From positions 558,001 to 622,000 of the forward strand of contig NZ_JBNJLK010000001.1 in assembly GCF_051195255.1 (NCBI RefSeq): DNA of 64,000 nt. Reading direction: 5' to 3'. The translations under genes and the position numbers were made by a program. Shown here in pieces: positions 53,080 through 61,354 of this stretch. Below the pieces are notes generated by a model. It did no database searches. It worked only from the letters and a program-made list of their open reading frames with translations, and had not been told where the DNA came from. Positions within the stretch are counted from its first letter, which is position 1; the number at the start of each line of letters is the position of its first letter. Source of the stretch: Falsirhodobacter sp051195255 (GTDB taxonomy: Bacteria > Pseudomonadota > Alphaproteobacteria > Rhodobacterales > Rhodobacteraceae).

Positions 53080-53968
53080 ACTTGCGGATCGACGACAGTG
53101 CGCGGCACAGATTGTCGAGATCATCCAGAGTGGCATAGCGGATCGACAGAACGCCGCCTTCCCCACCGGCCAGATGATCGATCTGCACTTCCATGCCAAG
53201 ATTTATGGTCAGGTCCGTTTCCAGCGACCGTGTGTCGGCATCTTTCGGACCTGCCTTGGGCACACGAGTACGTTCGCCCCGCTCCGTTTGACCTTTTGCC
53301 AGCCGTTCCGTGTCCCGCACGGACAACCCACGATCCACCACCTGACGAGCCAAGGCCGAGGCATTCTCGCTGGTGATGAGGGCACGGGCGTGGCCGGCCG
53401 AAATCTGCCCCTCCCGCAAAAGCGCCTGCACATCCTCTGGAAGATTAAGCAATCTCAACAGGTTAGCTATATGGGGACGGCTTTTCGAGAGAGCTTCGGC
53501 CAGTTTTTCCTGCGTATGCCCGAAACGATCCATCAACTGACGGAAGCCCATGGCCTCCTCGATCGGGTTCAGGTCCGCGCGTTGAATGTTCTCGATAATC
53601 GCGACTTCCAGAACTTCTGTGTCGTCAAAATCGCGTACCACGACCGGAACGTCGTGAAGCTGCGCCATCTGCGAGGCCCGCCAGCGACGTTCCCCAGCAA
53701 CGATCTCGTAGCGATCCGACCCTTCCAGCGGCCGGACGATCAGGGGCTGGATCACGCCCTTCTGCCGGATGGAGGCCGCCAGATCCGCCAGACCTTCGGA
53801 CGAGAACTCCCGTCGGGGCTGGTTGGGGTTGGGGATGATCTTTTCGATCGGCAGCGTCATGTCGGCGCGCCGGGGAGCACTCTCAGACGGAGCGGACACG
53901 TTGATGTCGGCCATGAGGGCGGAAAGGCCACGGCCTAGGCCGCGACGTTCGGGCTTGCGATCCATCAT
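53078..53968 (-). CDS. parB: Chromosome-partitioning protein ParB
   Basis: A 296-residue CTPase/DNA-binding protein that loads at parS and spreads to organise the origin region. The N-terminus is RGLGRGLSALMAD; the ParB domain has NPNQPRREFSSEGL, VAGERRWRASQ and the CTP-binding ENIQRADLNPIEEA; the helix-turn-helix is HTQEKLAEALSKSRPHIAN; the C-terminal dimer domain ends DDLDNLCRALSSIRK. The start overlaps the parA stop by 4 bases; a second ATG follows immediately. Two parS sites lie 1.4 and 3.2 kb upstream of it. Confidence 0.95.
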   Translation of the reverse strand: MMDRKPERRGLGRGLSALMADINVSAPSESAPRRADMTLPIEKIIPNPNQPRREFSSEGLADLAASIRQKGVIQPLIVRPLEGSDRYEIVAGERRWRASQMAQLHDVPVVVRDFDDTEVLEVAIIENIQRADLNPIEEAMGFRQLMDRFGHTQEKLAEALSKSRPHIANLLRLLNLPEDVQALLREGQISAGHARALITSENASALARQVVDRGLSVRDTERLAKGQTERGERTRVPKAGPKDADTRSLETDLTINLGMEVQIDHLAGGEGGVLSIRYATLDDLDNLCRALSSIRK

Positions 53969-54759
53969 GCGCTTTTCCTCATGGGTGTACGATGGGACGC
54001 GGTCATCTCGGCCACCAAGGCGCGATAGGCTTCGCTGCCTTTGGACGTGGAATCATAGGCCAGAACAGGAACCGAGAAGGACGGCGCCTCGCTGACCCTT
54101 ACGTTCCTGGGGATGATCGTGGCGAAGACGAGCTCCCCCAAGGTCTGACGAGCGTCATTCTCAACGAGTTGGGAAAGGTTGTTGCGCTTGTCGTACATCG
54201 TCAGCACCACACCCTCAATGCGCAAGGCGGGATTGGCCGTCTGGCGCACTTCCCGAACCGTCAACATCAGTTGCGACAGCCCCTCAAGTGCAAAGAACTC
54301 GGCCTGAAGGGGAACAAGCACCGAGTCTGCGGCAACAAGAGCGTTGATCGTCAGCAGGTTCAACGATGGAGGGCAATCGATCAGAACGTAATCGAAGTCG
54401 CCGGAAAGCGTCTTCAAGGCGTCCTGCAACAGGAACGTCCGGCGCTCATTCGCTATCAATTCCATATCGGCCGAAGCGAGATCGGAATTAGCAGGACAGA
54501 TGTACAACCGATCAAATGCGGTCGGGCACAGAACGTCGCCAATCGGTATGCCTTCGACAAGAAGATCATATGTCGTGAGGTTGCGAGCCTCCGGCTCTAT
54601 CCCCAAACCTGTCGAAGCGTTCCCTTGAGGATCCAGATCGATAAGAAGGGTCCTGTTGCCCTTTTCAGCCAATCCAGCGGCGACATTGATGGCGGTCGTA
54701 GTCTTGCCCACCCCACCCTTCTGGTTGGCAATGGCAATAATACGTGGTTTTTCAGACAT
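53965..54759 (-). CDS. parA: Chromosome-partitioning ATPase ParA
   Basis: A 264-residue Walker-type ATPase that works with ParB to segregate origins. It has the deviant Walker A ANQKGGVGKTTTAINVAAGL at residues ~10-30, then LLIDLDPQGNASTGLG, and YVLIDCPPSLNLLTINAL. The ATG at 54759 is chosen; a TTG at 54783 would add eight residues unlike the family. The ATG lies inside the last codons of rsmG (8-base overlap), giving tight coupling. Confidence 0.95.
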   Translation of the reverse strand: MSEKPRIIAIANQKGGVGKTTTAINVAAGLAEKGNRTLLIDLDPQGNASTGLGIEPEARNLTTYDLLVEGIPIGDVLCPTAFDRLYICPANSDLASADMELIANERRTFLLQDALKTLSGDFDYVLIDCPPSLNLLTINALVAADSVLVPLQAEFFALEGLSQLMLTVREVRQTANPALRIEGVVLTMYDKRNNLSQLVENDARQTLGELVFATIIPRNVRVSEAPSFSVPVLAYDSTSKGSEAYRALVAEMTASHRTPMRKSA

Positions 54760-55360
54760 GAGAGAGCTTTCCGACTTCCACAATCACGCCTTCGGAAGCG
54801 GTTCGACTGGGATGAACAACATGTTCAAACTGCCACTTCTTTTGGGCTTCCGCAATCTCTTCCAGATGCTTGGCGCCCTTGGGGAACAACGCGATGCCTG
54901 AGGTAGATCGATGGAGGTGGGTGTATTCCAATAAAGTAGGTAAGGCCGTCAGGGCACGGGCCGAGAGAATATCTGCCTCAAGCGGAGGAACGGCCCCGAT
55001 CCGAGCATTCAGGACTTGGACCCTCAGCTTGTAGCGATTGGCCATTTCTCGCAGAAAGGCGCATTTCCGTTGGTCGGACTCGACCATGGTCACCTTGCGG
55101 CACTCATGCTTCTCTTTTGAAAGAATAGCAATCACCAACCCTGGAAGACCACCCCCGCTGCCCAGATCAACCCAATGAGGGCCTTCTCCCCCCAAGGCAT
55201 AGAGCTGAAGGGAGTCTAATATATGCCGTTGCCAGACATCCTCCTCGGACGCTTTTCCAATGAGGTTGATCTTCTGAGTCCACTTCAACAAAGAGGCTGT
55301 GAAGTCCTCCAGCACAAGTTGTGTTTCACGTGAAACATCATCCAGCAAGTTTAGCCCCAT
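54752..55360 (-). CDS. rsmG: 16S rRNA (guanine527-N7)-methyltransferase RsmG (GidB)
   Basis: A 202-residue SAM-dependent methyltransferase. It has the SAM motif WVDLGSGGGLPGLVIAIL near residue 63, KINLIGKASEEDVWQRHILD upstream of it, and TMVESDQRKCAFLREMA. The residues DDVSRET at 7-13 are encoded by a perfect parS site. The ribosome site AGGAAAA precedes the ATG, and the gene overlaps mnmG by 23 bases. Confidence 0.94.
   Translation of the reverse strand: MGLNLLDDVSRETQLVLEDFTASLLKWTQKINLIGKASEEDVWQRHILDSLQLYALGGEGPHWVDLGSGGGLPGLVIAILSKEKHECRKVTMVESDQRKCAFLREMANRYKLRVQVLNARIGAVPPLEADILSARALTALPTLLEYTHLHRSTSGIALFPKGAKHLEEIAEAQKKWQFEHVVHPSRTASEGVIVEVGKLSHV
55322..55337. promoter_or_regulatory. 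parS site (ParB-binding), in the start of rsmG
   Basis: A perfect 16-bp palindrome TGTTTCACGTGAAACA, identical to the broadly conserved bacterial parS. It lies in codons 8-13 of rsmG, immediately before the mnmG stop codon on the minus strand. Confidence 0.95.
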
Positions 55361-57209
55361 TTTTCCTGATCCGAGCCAAGATCAAGATCAAGGCAGCGGG
55401 GGTCATACCTTCAATTTGTTTCGCTGCAGCGATTGTCTTGGGCTTGTAGCGAAGCAACTTGCCTATAAGCTCGTTAGATAAGCCGGATATGGACAGGAAA
55501 TCCAGTTCATCCGGAAGAATGGTGGCTTCATCACGTTGAAGAGCTTCCGCCGCCACCTTCTGCCGATCCGTGTATTGACTGTATATCGCATCCGTCACCA
55601 CCTGCTGACGAATCCCTTTTGGAAGACGCGCGAAGATTGGTGCGAGATCATCAAGAGAATTATCCGATACACCATCAATGGCAAGAACGGAGAGGCCACT
55701 CCTCCTTACCCCGTCCTTGCTGATCTTGATCCCACGCGCGTGAAGTTCGCTAGGCGACAGTTGAAGAGCGGAAAGCTCGGTCACACCAGCATCTATCAAA
55801 CCCACCTTTTCTTCGAAAGCTCGTGCTCGTTCTTCATGAACCACACCAAGGTCAACACCGACCTCTGTAAGCCTTTGATCCGCATTGTCCGCACGCAAAG
55901 AAAGTCGGAATTCGGCTCGCGAGGTGAACATCCTATACGGTTCCGTCACCCCCCGAGTTACCAGATCGGATGTCATCACTCCAAGGTAGGTGTCCGTCCG
56001 GCTGAACGTTTTTTGTTCTTTCATCTGAACCCGGAGGGCAGCGTTCAAACCGGCGATCAGCCCTTGGGCACCCGCTTCCTCATAGCCTGTCGTGCCATTG
56101 ATCTGGCCCGCCATCCAGAAGTTTTCGATATCCCGCAGCTCCAACGCCTCCGTCAGGCCCCGAGGGTCGAAGAAGTCATACTCAATCGCGTATCCAGGCT
56201 GGGTAATCTTGACATTTTCCAACCCGACAATTGTCCGGACATATTCTTCCTGAACTTCGGCTGGTAGGGAAGTAGAGATTCCGTTTGGATACACTGTCGG
56301 GTCATCAAGGCCTTCGGGTTCCAAGAAGATCTGGTGGGACGTCTTATCCGCGAACCGAACGATTTTATCTTCGATCGATGGGCAATAGCGTGGCCCGACC
56401 CCTTCGATATGCCCGCCATACATCGCAGACCTGGCCAGATTCGATCGAACAATATCATGTGTCCGGTCATTCGTATGGGTAACTCCACACGAGATTTGAG
56501 GTACTGCAGGTCCCGGCGACAAAAACGACAGCATCACAGGCTCTTCATCGCCAGCCTGATGTTCAAGACGCGCCCAATCAATCGTACGCCCATCCAAACG
56601 GGGGGGGGTTCCAGTCTTCAACCGACCTTTATGAAGACCTAGATCTGCCAACTGGTGGGCGAGAGAGATAGAGGGGCGATCCCCCATACGGCCACCAGCA
56701 TGATGCTTGTCGCCTATATGGATGACGCCATTCAGGAAGGTGCCGGAGGTCAGAACAACAGCCTCAGCGGTAATTTGAATATCGCCCGCCAGTTCCACAC
56801 CGTAAACCTTGTCGTTCCTCAACAAAAGGCCGACGACTTCACCCGAAAGAACATCAAGGTTTTGCGTCCGCCGCACAGCGTCTTGTACTGCAAGTCGGTA
56901 CAGCTTACGGTCAGCTTGGATTCTAGGACCTTGTACTGCCGCGCCTTTGCGGCGGTTCAAAAGGCGATACTGGATGCCCGCCAAATCTCCCGCCCGTGCC
57001 ATTACGCCATCCAGGGCATCAATCTCGCGCACCAAATGGCCTTTTCCCAAGCCACCGATGGCCGGGTTGCAGGACATGATCCCGATCTTGTCCTTATCCA
57101 AGCTGACGAGAAGTGTCTGAACACCCATACGCGCAGCAGCGGCAGCCGCTTCCACGCCTGCATGTCCCCCGCCGATAACGATGACTGAATAATGTTTCAC
57201 GTGAAACAC
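55338..57209 (-). CDS. mnmG: tRNA uridine-5-carboxymethylaminomethyl modification enzyme MnmG (GidA)
   Basis: A 623-residue FAD enzyme that, with MnmE, modifies the wobble uridine of several tRNAs. The FAD motif VIVIGGGHAGVEAAAAAARM is at the N-terminus; GLGKGHLVREIDALDG and RIQADRKLYRLAVQDAV follow, and the helical C-terminal domain ends YKPKTIAAAKQIEGMTPAAL. The start codon is GTG, and its TG forms the first two bases of a parS site, so the peptide starts MFHVKH. It begins directly after the mnmE stop. Its base composition is visibly less GC-rich than the flanks. Confidence 0.95.
   Translation of the reverse strand: MFHVKHYSVIVIGGGHAGVEAAAAAARMGVQTLLVSLDKDKIGIMSCNPAIGGLGKGHLVREIDALDGVMARAGDLAGIQYRLLNRRKGAAVQGPRIQADRKLYRLAVQDAVRRTQNLDVLSGEVVGLLLRNDKVYGVELAGDIQITAEAVVLTSGTFLNGVIHIGDKHHAGGRMGDRPSISLAHQLADLGLHKGRLKTGTPPRLDGRTIDWARLEHQAGDEEPVMLSFLSPGPAVPQISCGVTHTNDRTHDIVRSNLARSAMYGGHIEGVGPRYCPSIEDKIVRFADKTSHQIFLEPEGLDDPTVYPNGISTSLPAEVQEEYVRTIVGLENVKITQPGYAIEYDFFDPRGLTEALELRDIENFWMAGQINGTTGYEEAGAQGLIAGLNAALRVQMKEQKTFSRTDTYLGVMTSDLVTRGVTEPYRMFTSRAEFRLSLRADNADQRLTEVGVDLGVVHEERARAFEEKVGLIDAGVTELSALQLSPSELHARGIKISKDGVRRSGLSVLAIDGVSDNSLDDLAPIFARLPKGIRQQVVTDAIYSQYTDRQKVAAEALQRDEATILPDELDFLSISGLSNELIGKLLRYKPKTIAAAKQIEGMTPAALILILARIRKNGAKLAG
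57193..57208. promoter_or_regulatory. parS site (ParB-binding), at the start of mnmG
   Basis: A second perfect TGTTTCACGTGAAACA palindrome, overlapping the GTG start codon and first five codons of mnmG. It is 1871 bp from the first copy and about 3.3 kb from the best DnaA box. Confidence 0.95.
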
Positions 57210-58481
57210 CTATTTCCCAATACAGAAACTTGAAAAGATCTCGCTCAGAAGATCTTCGACATCTACACGGCCGACCAGCATGTCCAGTTCAAAAATCCCA
57301 CGACGCAGCTTTTCCGCGGCCACTTCATCTCGTGTTCCCGATCTTAACTCATCCCGCGCGGATTCTAAATGTCCAATCGCTTGCAGGACCGCCACGCGAT
57401 GACGTTCTCGCGTGATTGTGCCGGAGTGGGCGCTGAGGGCTTGCAACTTGGAGGTGATAGCGTCCATCAACGCATCCAACCCCTGCCCCGTCAGGCCCGA
57501 GACACCCGCACCCGTCAGGTCAGCCTTGGCCCCCACGACGATATCGCCGTCCAGAGGATCCAGAACAAGATCCGTACCATCATCCAGGAATACCCGCAGA
57601 TCGGCCTGACGAGCCCGGTGCAAGGCACGCTCGATGCCCAAGGTTTCGATCCTGTCATCGGTGGTCCGCAAACCCGCGGTGTCCAGAACCGTGACAGCCA
57701 ATCCGCCCATATCCATGCGCACTTCGATGATGTCGCGCGTCGTGCCCGCAACATCCGAGGTCAATGCCGCATCGCGACCTGCCAAGGCATTGAGAAGAGT
57801 TGATTTTCCTGAATTCGGAGCGCCCACGATGGCCACTTCGAATCCGTCCCGGATACGTTCTGCCGCCCGACTTCCTTCAACCTCATGGCGAAGATCAGCC
57901 AACACGGCATCCAGAAGCGCTGTCACCTCGGGAGAGACATCGACCGGCACTTCTTCATCGGCGAAATCGATGGTGGCTTCGATCAAGGCTGCCGCACGGA
58001 TCAAGTCGCGACGCCATCCTTCGGCGCGCCGTCCGATCGCACCGGACAAAACCCTCAGCGCCTGCCGCCGCTGGGACTCCGTCTCGGCGTCGATCAGGTC
58101 TGCCAGTCCCTCGACCTGCGCCAGGTCCAGACAGCCGTTTTCGAGCGCGCGGCGGGTGAACTCCCCCGCCTCCGCCAGCCGGCATCCTGGCAACCTGGAT
58201 AACGCACGCAGCACGGCGGAAATGGTGGCCACACTACCATGAACATGCAGTTCCGCCACATCTTCGCCGGTGAAGCTGGCGCCCTTGCGGAACAACAGCA
58301 CCAAGGCTTCGTCCAAAGTGCCGTTCTCGTCGCTCAACCGTCTCAAGGCGGCACGACGAGGCTCCGGGAGCGTTTCCACCCCCAAGGCCTTCACCGTGTC
58401 AAATGCCAACGGTCCCGAGATACGTATGACCGAGACCCCCGCCCTGCCACGGGCGCTGGCAAGGGCGTAGATCGTGTCCAT
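57210..58481 (-). CDS. mnmE: tRNA modification GTPase MnmE (TrmE)
   Basis: A 423-residue partner of MnmG. The N-terminal tetrahydrofolate-binding domain has TIYALASARGRAGVSVIRIS; the inserted G domain has G1 IVGAPNSGKSTLLNAL near 225, TSDVAGTTRDI and DTAGLR; the conserved end FCIGK carries the cysteine typical of MnmE. It is 19 bases downstream of rho and abuts mnmG. Confidence 0.95.
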   Translation of the reverse strand: MDTIYALASARGRAGVSVIRISGPLAFDTVKALGVETLPEPRRAALRRLSDENGTLDEALVLLFRKGASFTGEDVAELHVHGSVATISAVLRALSRLPGCRLAEAGEFTRRALENGCLDLAQVEGLADLIDAETESQRRQALRVLSGAIGRRAEGWRRDLIRAAALIEATIDFADEEVPVDVSPEVTALLDAVLADLRHEVEGSRAAERIRDGFEVAIVGAPNSGKSTLLNALAGRDAALTSDVAGTTRDIIEVRMDMGGLAVTVLDTAGLRTTDDRIETLGIERALHRARQADLRVFLDDGTDLVLDPLDGDIVVGAKADLTGAGVSGLTGQGLDALMDAITSKLQALSAHSGTITRERHRVAVLQAIGHLESARDELRSGTRDEVAAEKLRRGIFELDMLVGRVDVEDLLSEIFSSFCIGK

Positions 58482-58499
58482 ACGTAACCCCTTGATATA

Positions 58500-59786
58500 T
58501 CAGGTATTCATCGAATCAAAGAATTCGGAGTTCGATTTCGTCTGCTTCAGCTTGGAAATCAGGAACTCGATCGCGTCCGTGGTGCCCATCGGGTTCAGGA
58601 TCCGGCGCAGCACATAGGTCTTCTGAAGATCCGACTTGTCGACCAGCAGATCCTCTTTCCGCGTACCAGATTTGAGGATGTCCATCGCCGGGAAGACGCG
58701 CTTGTCCGCCACCTTGCGGTCCAGCACGATCTCGGAGTTGCCGGTGCCCTTGAACTCCTCGAAGATCACCTCGTCCATCCGGCTGCCGGTGTCGATCAGC
58801 GCAGTGGCGATGATGGTCAGAGAGCCGCCTTCCTCGATGTTCCGGGCCGCGCCGAAGAAGCGCTTGGGGCGTTGCAGCGCGTTCGCGTCCACACCCCCTG
58901 TCAGCACCTTGCCCGAGGACGGCACGACCGTGTTGAAGGCCCGGCCCAGGCGCGTGATGCTGTCCAGCAGGATCACCACGTCGCGCTTGTGTTCCACCAG
59001 GCGCTTGGCCTTCTCGATCACCATCTCGGCCACGGCCACGTGACGCGTCGCGGGCTCGTCGAAGGTCGACGACACCACCTCGCCCTTCACGCTGCGCTGC
59101 ATGTCCGTCACCTCTTCAGGCCGCTCGTCGATCAGCAGCACGATCAGATAGCACTCGGGGTGATTGGTCGCGATGGAATGGGCGATGTTCTGCAGCAGCA
59201 CTGTCTTGCCCGTCCGCGGCGGGGCCACGATCAGCGCGCGCTGCCCTTTCCCGATCGGTGAGACGAGATCGATGATGCGGGCCGAGCGGTCCTTGAAGGT
59301 CGGATCCTCGACTTCCATCTTCAGCCGCTCGTCGGGATAGAGCGGCGTCAAGTTGTCGAAATGCACCTTGTGGCGGGCATTTTCCGGCGTGTCGAAGTTG
59401 ATCTTCTGCAGACGGGTCAGGCAGAAGTAGCGTTCCGTCTCGCTGGGCGCCTTGATGACGCCTTCGACCGTGTCGCCGGTGCGCAGCGAATACTGCCGGA
59501 TCATCTCGGGCGAGACATAGATGTCGTCCGGACCCGACAGATAGTTCGCTTCCGGCGACCGAAGGAAGCCGAAGCCGTCCTGCAGCACTTCCAGAACGCC
59601 GTCCCCGCCGATCTCCCAGCCTTCCTCGGCATGTTCCTTCAACAGCTGGAACATCATCTCGCCCTTGCGCATGGACGGCGCGTTCTCGATCTCCCACTCC
59701 TCGGCCATGGCTAGAAGGTCCGCAGGCGTCTTGGCCTTCAGATCGGAAAGGTTGAGGCGTTCGATGATCTCGGTCATTTCGGTCAT
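58500..59786 (-). CDS. rho: Transcription termination factor Rho
   Basis: A 428-residue hexameric RNA helicase. The N-terminal RNA-binding domain has LNLSDLKAKTPADLLAMAEE and the cold-shock-like GVLEVLQDGFGFLRSPEANY. The ATPase has Walker A IVAPPRTGKTVLLQNIA near residue 185, LIDERPEEVTDM, and the secondary RNA site VPSSGKVLTGGVDANALQRP. ATG 59786 is chosen; a TTG at 59816 and a second ATG at 59777 are alternatives. A 120-base structured gap separates it from hemJ. Confidence 0.95.
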   Translation of the reverse strand: MTEMTEIIERLNLSDLKAKTPADLLAMAEEWEIENAPSMRKGEMMFQLLKEHAEEGWEIGGDGVLEVLQDGFGFLRSPEANYLSGPDDIYVSPEMIRQYSLRTGDTVEGVIKAPSETERYFCLTRLQKINFDTPENARHKVHFDNLTPLYPDERLKMEVEDPTFKDRSARIIDLVSPIGKGQRALIVAPPRTGKTVLLQNIAHSIATNHPECYLIVLLIDERPEEVTDMQRSVKGEVVSSTFDEPATRHVAVAEMVIEKAKRLVEHKRDVVILLDSITRLGRAFNTVVPSSGKVLTGGVDANALQRPKRFFGAARNIEEGGSLTIIATALIDTGSRMDEVIFEEFKGTGNSEIVLDRKVADKRVFPAMDILKSGTRKEDLLVDKSDLQKTYVLRRILNPMGTTDAIEFLISKLKQTKSNSEFFDSMNT

Positions 59787-59906
59787 GCGGGGAAACTTGT
59801 CTTGGGGGCGCGGCAAGGCGCGCTCGGGTCACGTCGGAACGGAGGATGCTGTGGACCGGACGGTCCTGCTGATGCCGCAGATAGGCGTCCCGAGCGTTCG
59901 AGTCAA
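59787..59906 (-). promoter_or_regulatory. Structured leader of rho
   Basis: In the hemJ-rho gap, CGCTCGGG (59821-59828) can pair with CCCGAGCG (59889-59896), closing a ~60-base loop. Inside it lies a second hairpin, GGACCG-GA-CGGTCC (59853-59866). rho genes are often autoregulated through their leaders, so this may be an attenuator, but no U-run follows. Confidence 0.4.
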
Positions 59907-60344
59907 CTAGAACCGCACGATCACCGACACCACGATCAACACCATCAGCAGCGTCGGCACCTCGTTCATTATGCGGTAGGTCCGGCCGGAAAGGCGGTTC
60001 TCCCCACGCTCGAAGTCCTTGCGCCGGGCCGCCAGCCATCCGTGGAACCCGCTCATCGCCAGAACGCCAGCCGCCTTGGTCCAAGGCCAGACCTGCGACC
60101 AGTCCACCACGCCGGGCGTAAACACCAGCGCCAGGCCGAGCACCCAGGTCGCGATCATGGCCGGGTTGATGATCGCGCGCAGCAACCGGCGCTCCATCGT
60201 CTGGAACAAGGCCTCGGGCACGTCATTTTCGGCGTGATAGACATAAAGCCGTGGCAGATAGAACAGACCGGCCATCCAGGCGATCACCGCGATCACGTGG
60301 AACGCCTTGATCCACGGGTAGGCGTTGGTCAGCACGTCGGACAT
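59907..60344 (-). CDS. hemJ: Protoporphyrinogen oxidase HemJ
   Basis: A 145-residue inner-membrane protein with four hydrophobic helices that oxidises protoporphyrinogen IX in heme synthesis. The N-terminal KAFHVIAVIAWMAGLFYLPR is the family signature with the essential histidine, and RLLRAIINPAMIATWVLG follows. It is the first gene left of the putative origin, transcribed away from it toward rho. Confidence 0.92.
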   Translation of the reverse strand: MSDVLTNAYPWIKAFHVIAVIAWMAGLFYLPRLYVYHAENDVPEALFQTMERRLLRAIINPAMIATWVLGLALVFTPGVVDWSQVWPWTKAAGVLAMSGFHGWLAARRKDFERGENRLSGRTYRIMNEVPTLLMVLIVVSVIVRF

Positions 60345-60402
60345 GCCCTCTCCTTTCTAAAAAGAAGTCTTATAAGAAGAAGAATGATGATGAAGTAAGG
60401 GG

Positions 60403-60411
60403 TGTGGATAT
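60403..60411 (-). promoter_or_regulatory. DnaA box, one mismatch
   Basis: On the minus strand ATATCCACA, one mismatch to TTATCCACA. It lies near the hemJ end of the putative origin, beside an AT-rich stretch. Confidence 0.6.
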
Positions 60412-60549
60412 CTGAATCACGGATATCCCGCACAGGGCTTTTGCACAAGCTGCGCCCTGTGGATGGCCGCTGGGGCGACTCAGTTCCGAATTGTACCAAT
60501 TTCTCATAAGTAGCCCTATAAATAAGGGGTAGTAGGCCTGCTCCTTGTT

Positions 60550-60558
60550 TGTGGATAA
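60550..60558 (-). promoter_or_regulatory. DnaA box, perfect consensus
   Basis: On the minus strand TTATCCACA, an exact match to the strong DnaA-binding 9-mer, in the centre of the putative origin. Confidence 0.85.
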
Positions 60559-60619
60559 CTCTGTGAATGATGATGAAGGAATCGGGAATATCCCCGATTC
60601 GCCACCAAGCGGATTTTCG

Positions 60620-60637
60620 TCATCCACAGGTGGATAA
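60620..60637. promoter_or_regulatory. Back-to-back pair of DnaA boxes
   Basis: TCATCCACA (60620-60628, plus strand) is directly followed by GGTGGATAA (60629-60637, minus-strand TTATCCACC). Each has one mismatch to TTATCCACA, giving an inverted pair without spacer. Confidence 0.7.
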
Positions 60638-60754
60638 GTTTGGGCCGAATCTTGACTTGGCGCGCCGCTCTGTCCATCCCTGCGTCAAGGGAAATTTTCC
60701 CGGAACTGGCCCTCATGATTCGACCCTGATTCCTCCACAGATTCGCCCAGCCCC

Positions 60755-61354
60755 ATGACAACTCGCCTTATTCTTGCCACATCGTCCGAATCACGCCGCC
60801 AGATGATGGCGAAAGCGGGGCTGTCCGTGGACTGCATTCCGGCCCGCATCGATGAAGGCTCCATCCGCGCTTCCCTCGAAGCTGAAAGCGCAAAGCCTCG
60901 GGACGTGGCGGACACCTTGGCCGAGATGAAGGCCCGCAAGATTGCCGAACGTCATCCGGACGCCGTCGTCATCGGCAGCGACCAGGTTTTGTTGTTCGGC
61001 GGCCAAATCTACGGAAAGCCTGACACTCCGGACCGCGCGAGGGACCAGCTTCTGAGGTTGCGCGGTCAGACGCACCAGCTGCTCTCGGCCGTGGTGGTTT
61101 ATGAAAACGCCAAACCCGTGTGGCGGCACATCGATGACGTGCGGATGGTCATGCGTCCCTTTTCCGAAGCGTGGCTCGACGGCTATCTTCAACGCAATTG
61201 GGACAGCCTCCGCCATTCCGCCGGCGGCTACAAACTGGAGGAGGAAGGCGTGCGCCTGTTCACCGAAGTCAAAGGCGACTGGTTCACCGTGATGGGCCTT
61301 CCCCTGCTGCCGCTTCTGGCGTGGCTGGGAAACCGGGGGTTCATCGATGGCTGA
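60755..61354 (+). CDS. maf: Maf-family nucleotide pyrophosphatase
   Basis: A 199-residue Maf protein that hydrolyses non-canonical nucleoside triphosphates and in some bacteria restrains septation. It has LILATSSESRRQMMAKAGL at the N-terminus, VVIGSDQVLLFGGQIYGKP with the catalytic acidic residue near 75, and HSAGGYKLEEEGVRLFTEV. First gene to the right of the origin; it lacks a clear ribosome site and overlaps aroE by 8 bases. Confidence 0.92.
   Translation: MTTRLILATSSESRRQMMAKAGLSVDCIPARIDEGSIRASLEAESAKPRDVADTLAEMKARKIAERHPDAVVIGSDQVLLFGGQIYGKPDTPDRARDQLLRLRGQTHQLLSAVVVYENAKPVWRHIDDVRMVMRPFSEAWLDGYLQRNWDSLRHSAGGYKLEEEGVRLFTEVKGDWFTVMGLPLLPLLAWLGNRGFIDG

Larger units (their letters stand above)
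60345..60754. other. Putative chromosomal origin of replication (oriC)
   Basis: A 410-base gene-free gap between hemJ and maf. It contains a perfect DnaA box, several one- or two-mismatch boxes, AT-rich stretches (60358-60400 and around 60500-60540), an 8-bp hairpin GAATCGGG/CCCGATTC (60579-60600), and eight GANTC (CcrM) sites from 60414 to 60744. The surrounding gene order matches that around alphaproteobacterial origins, and genes on both sides are transcribed outward. No protein-coding signal is seen in it; it must also carry the hemJ and maf promoters. Confidence 0.85.
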
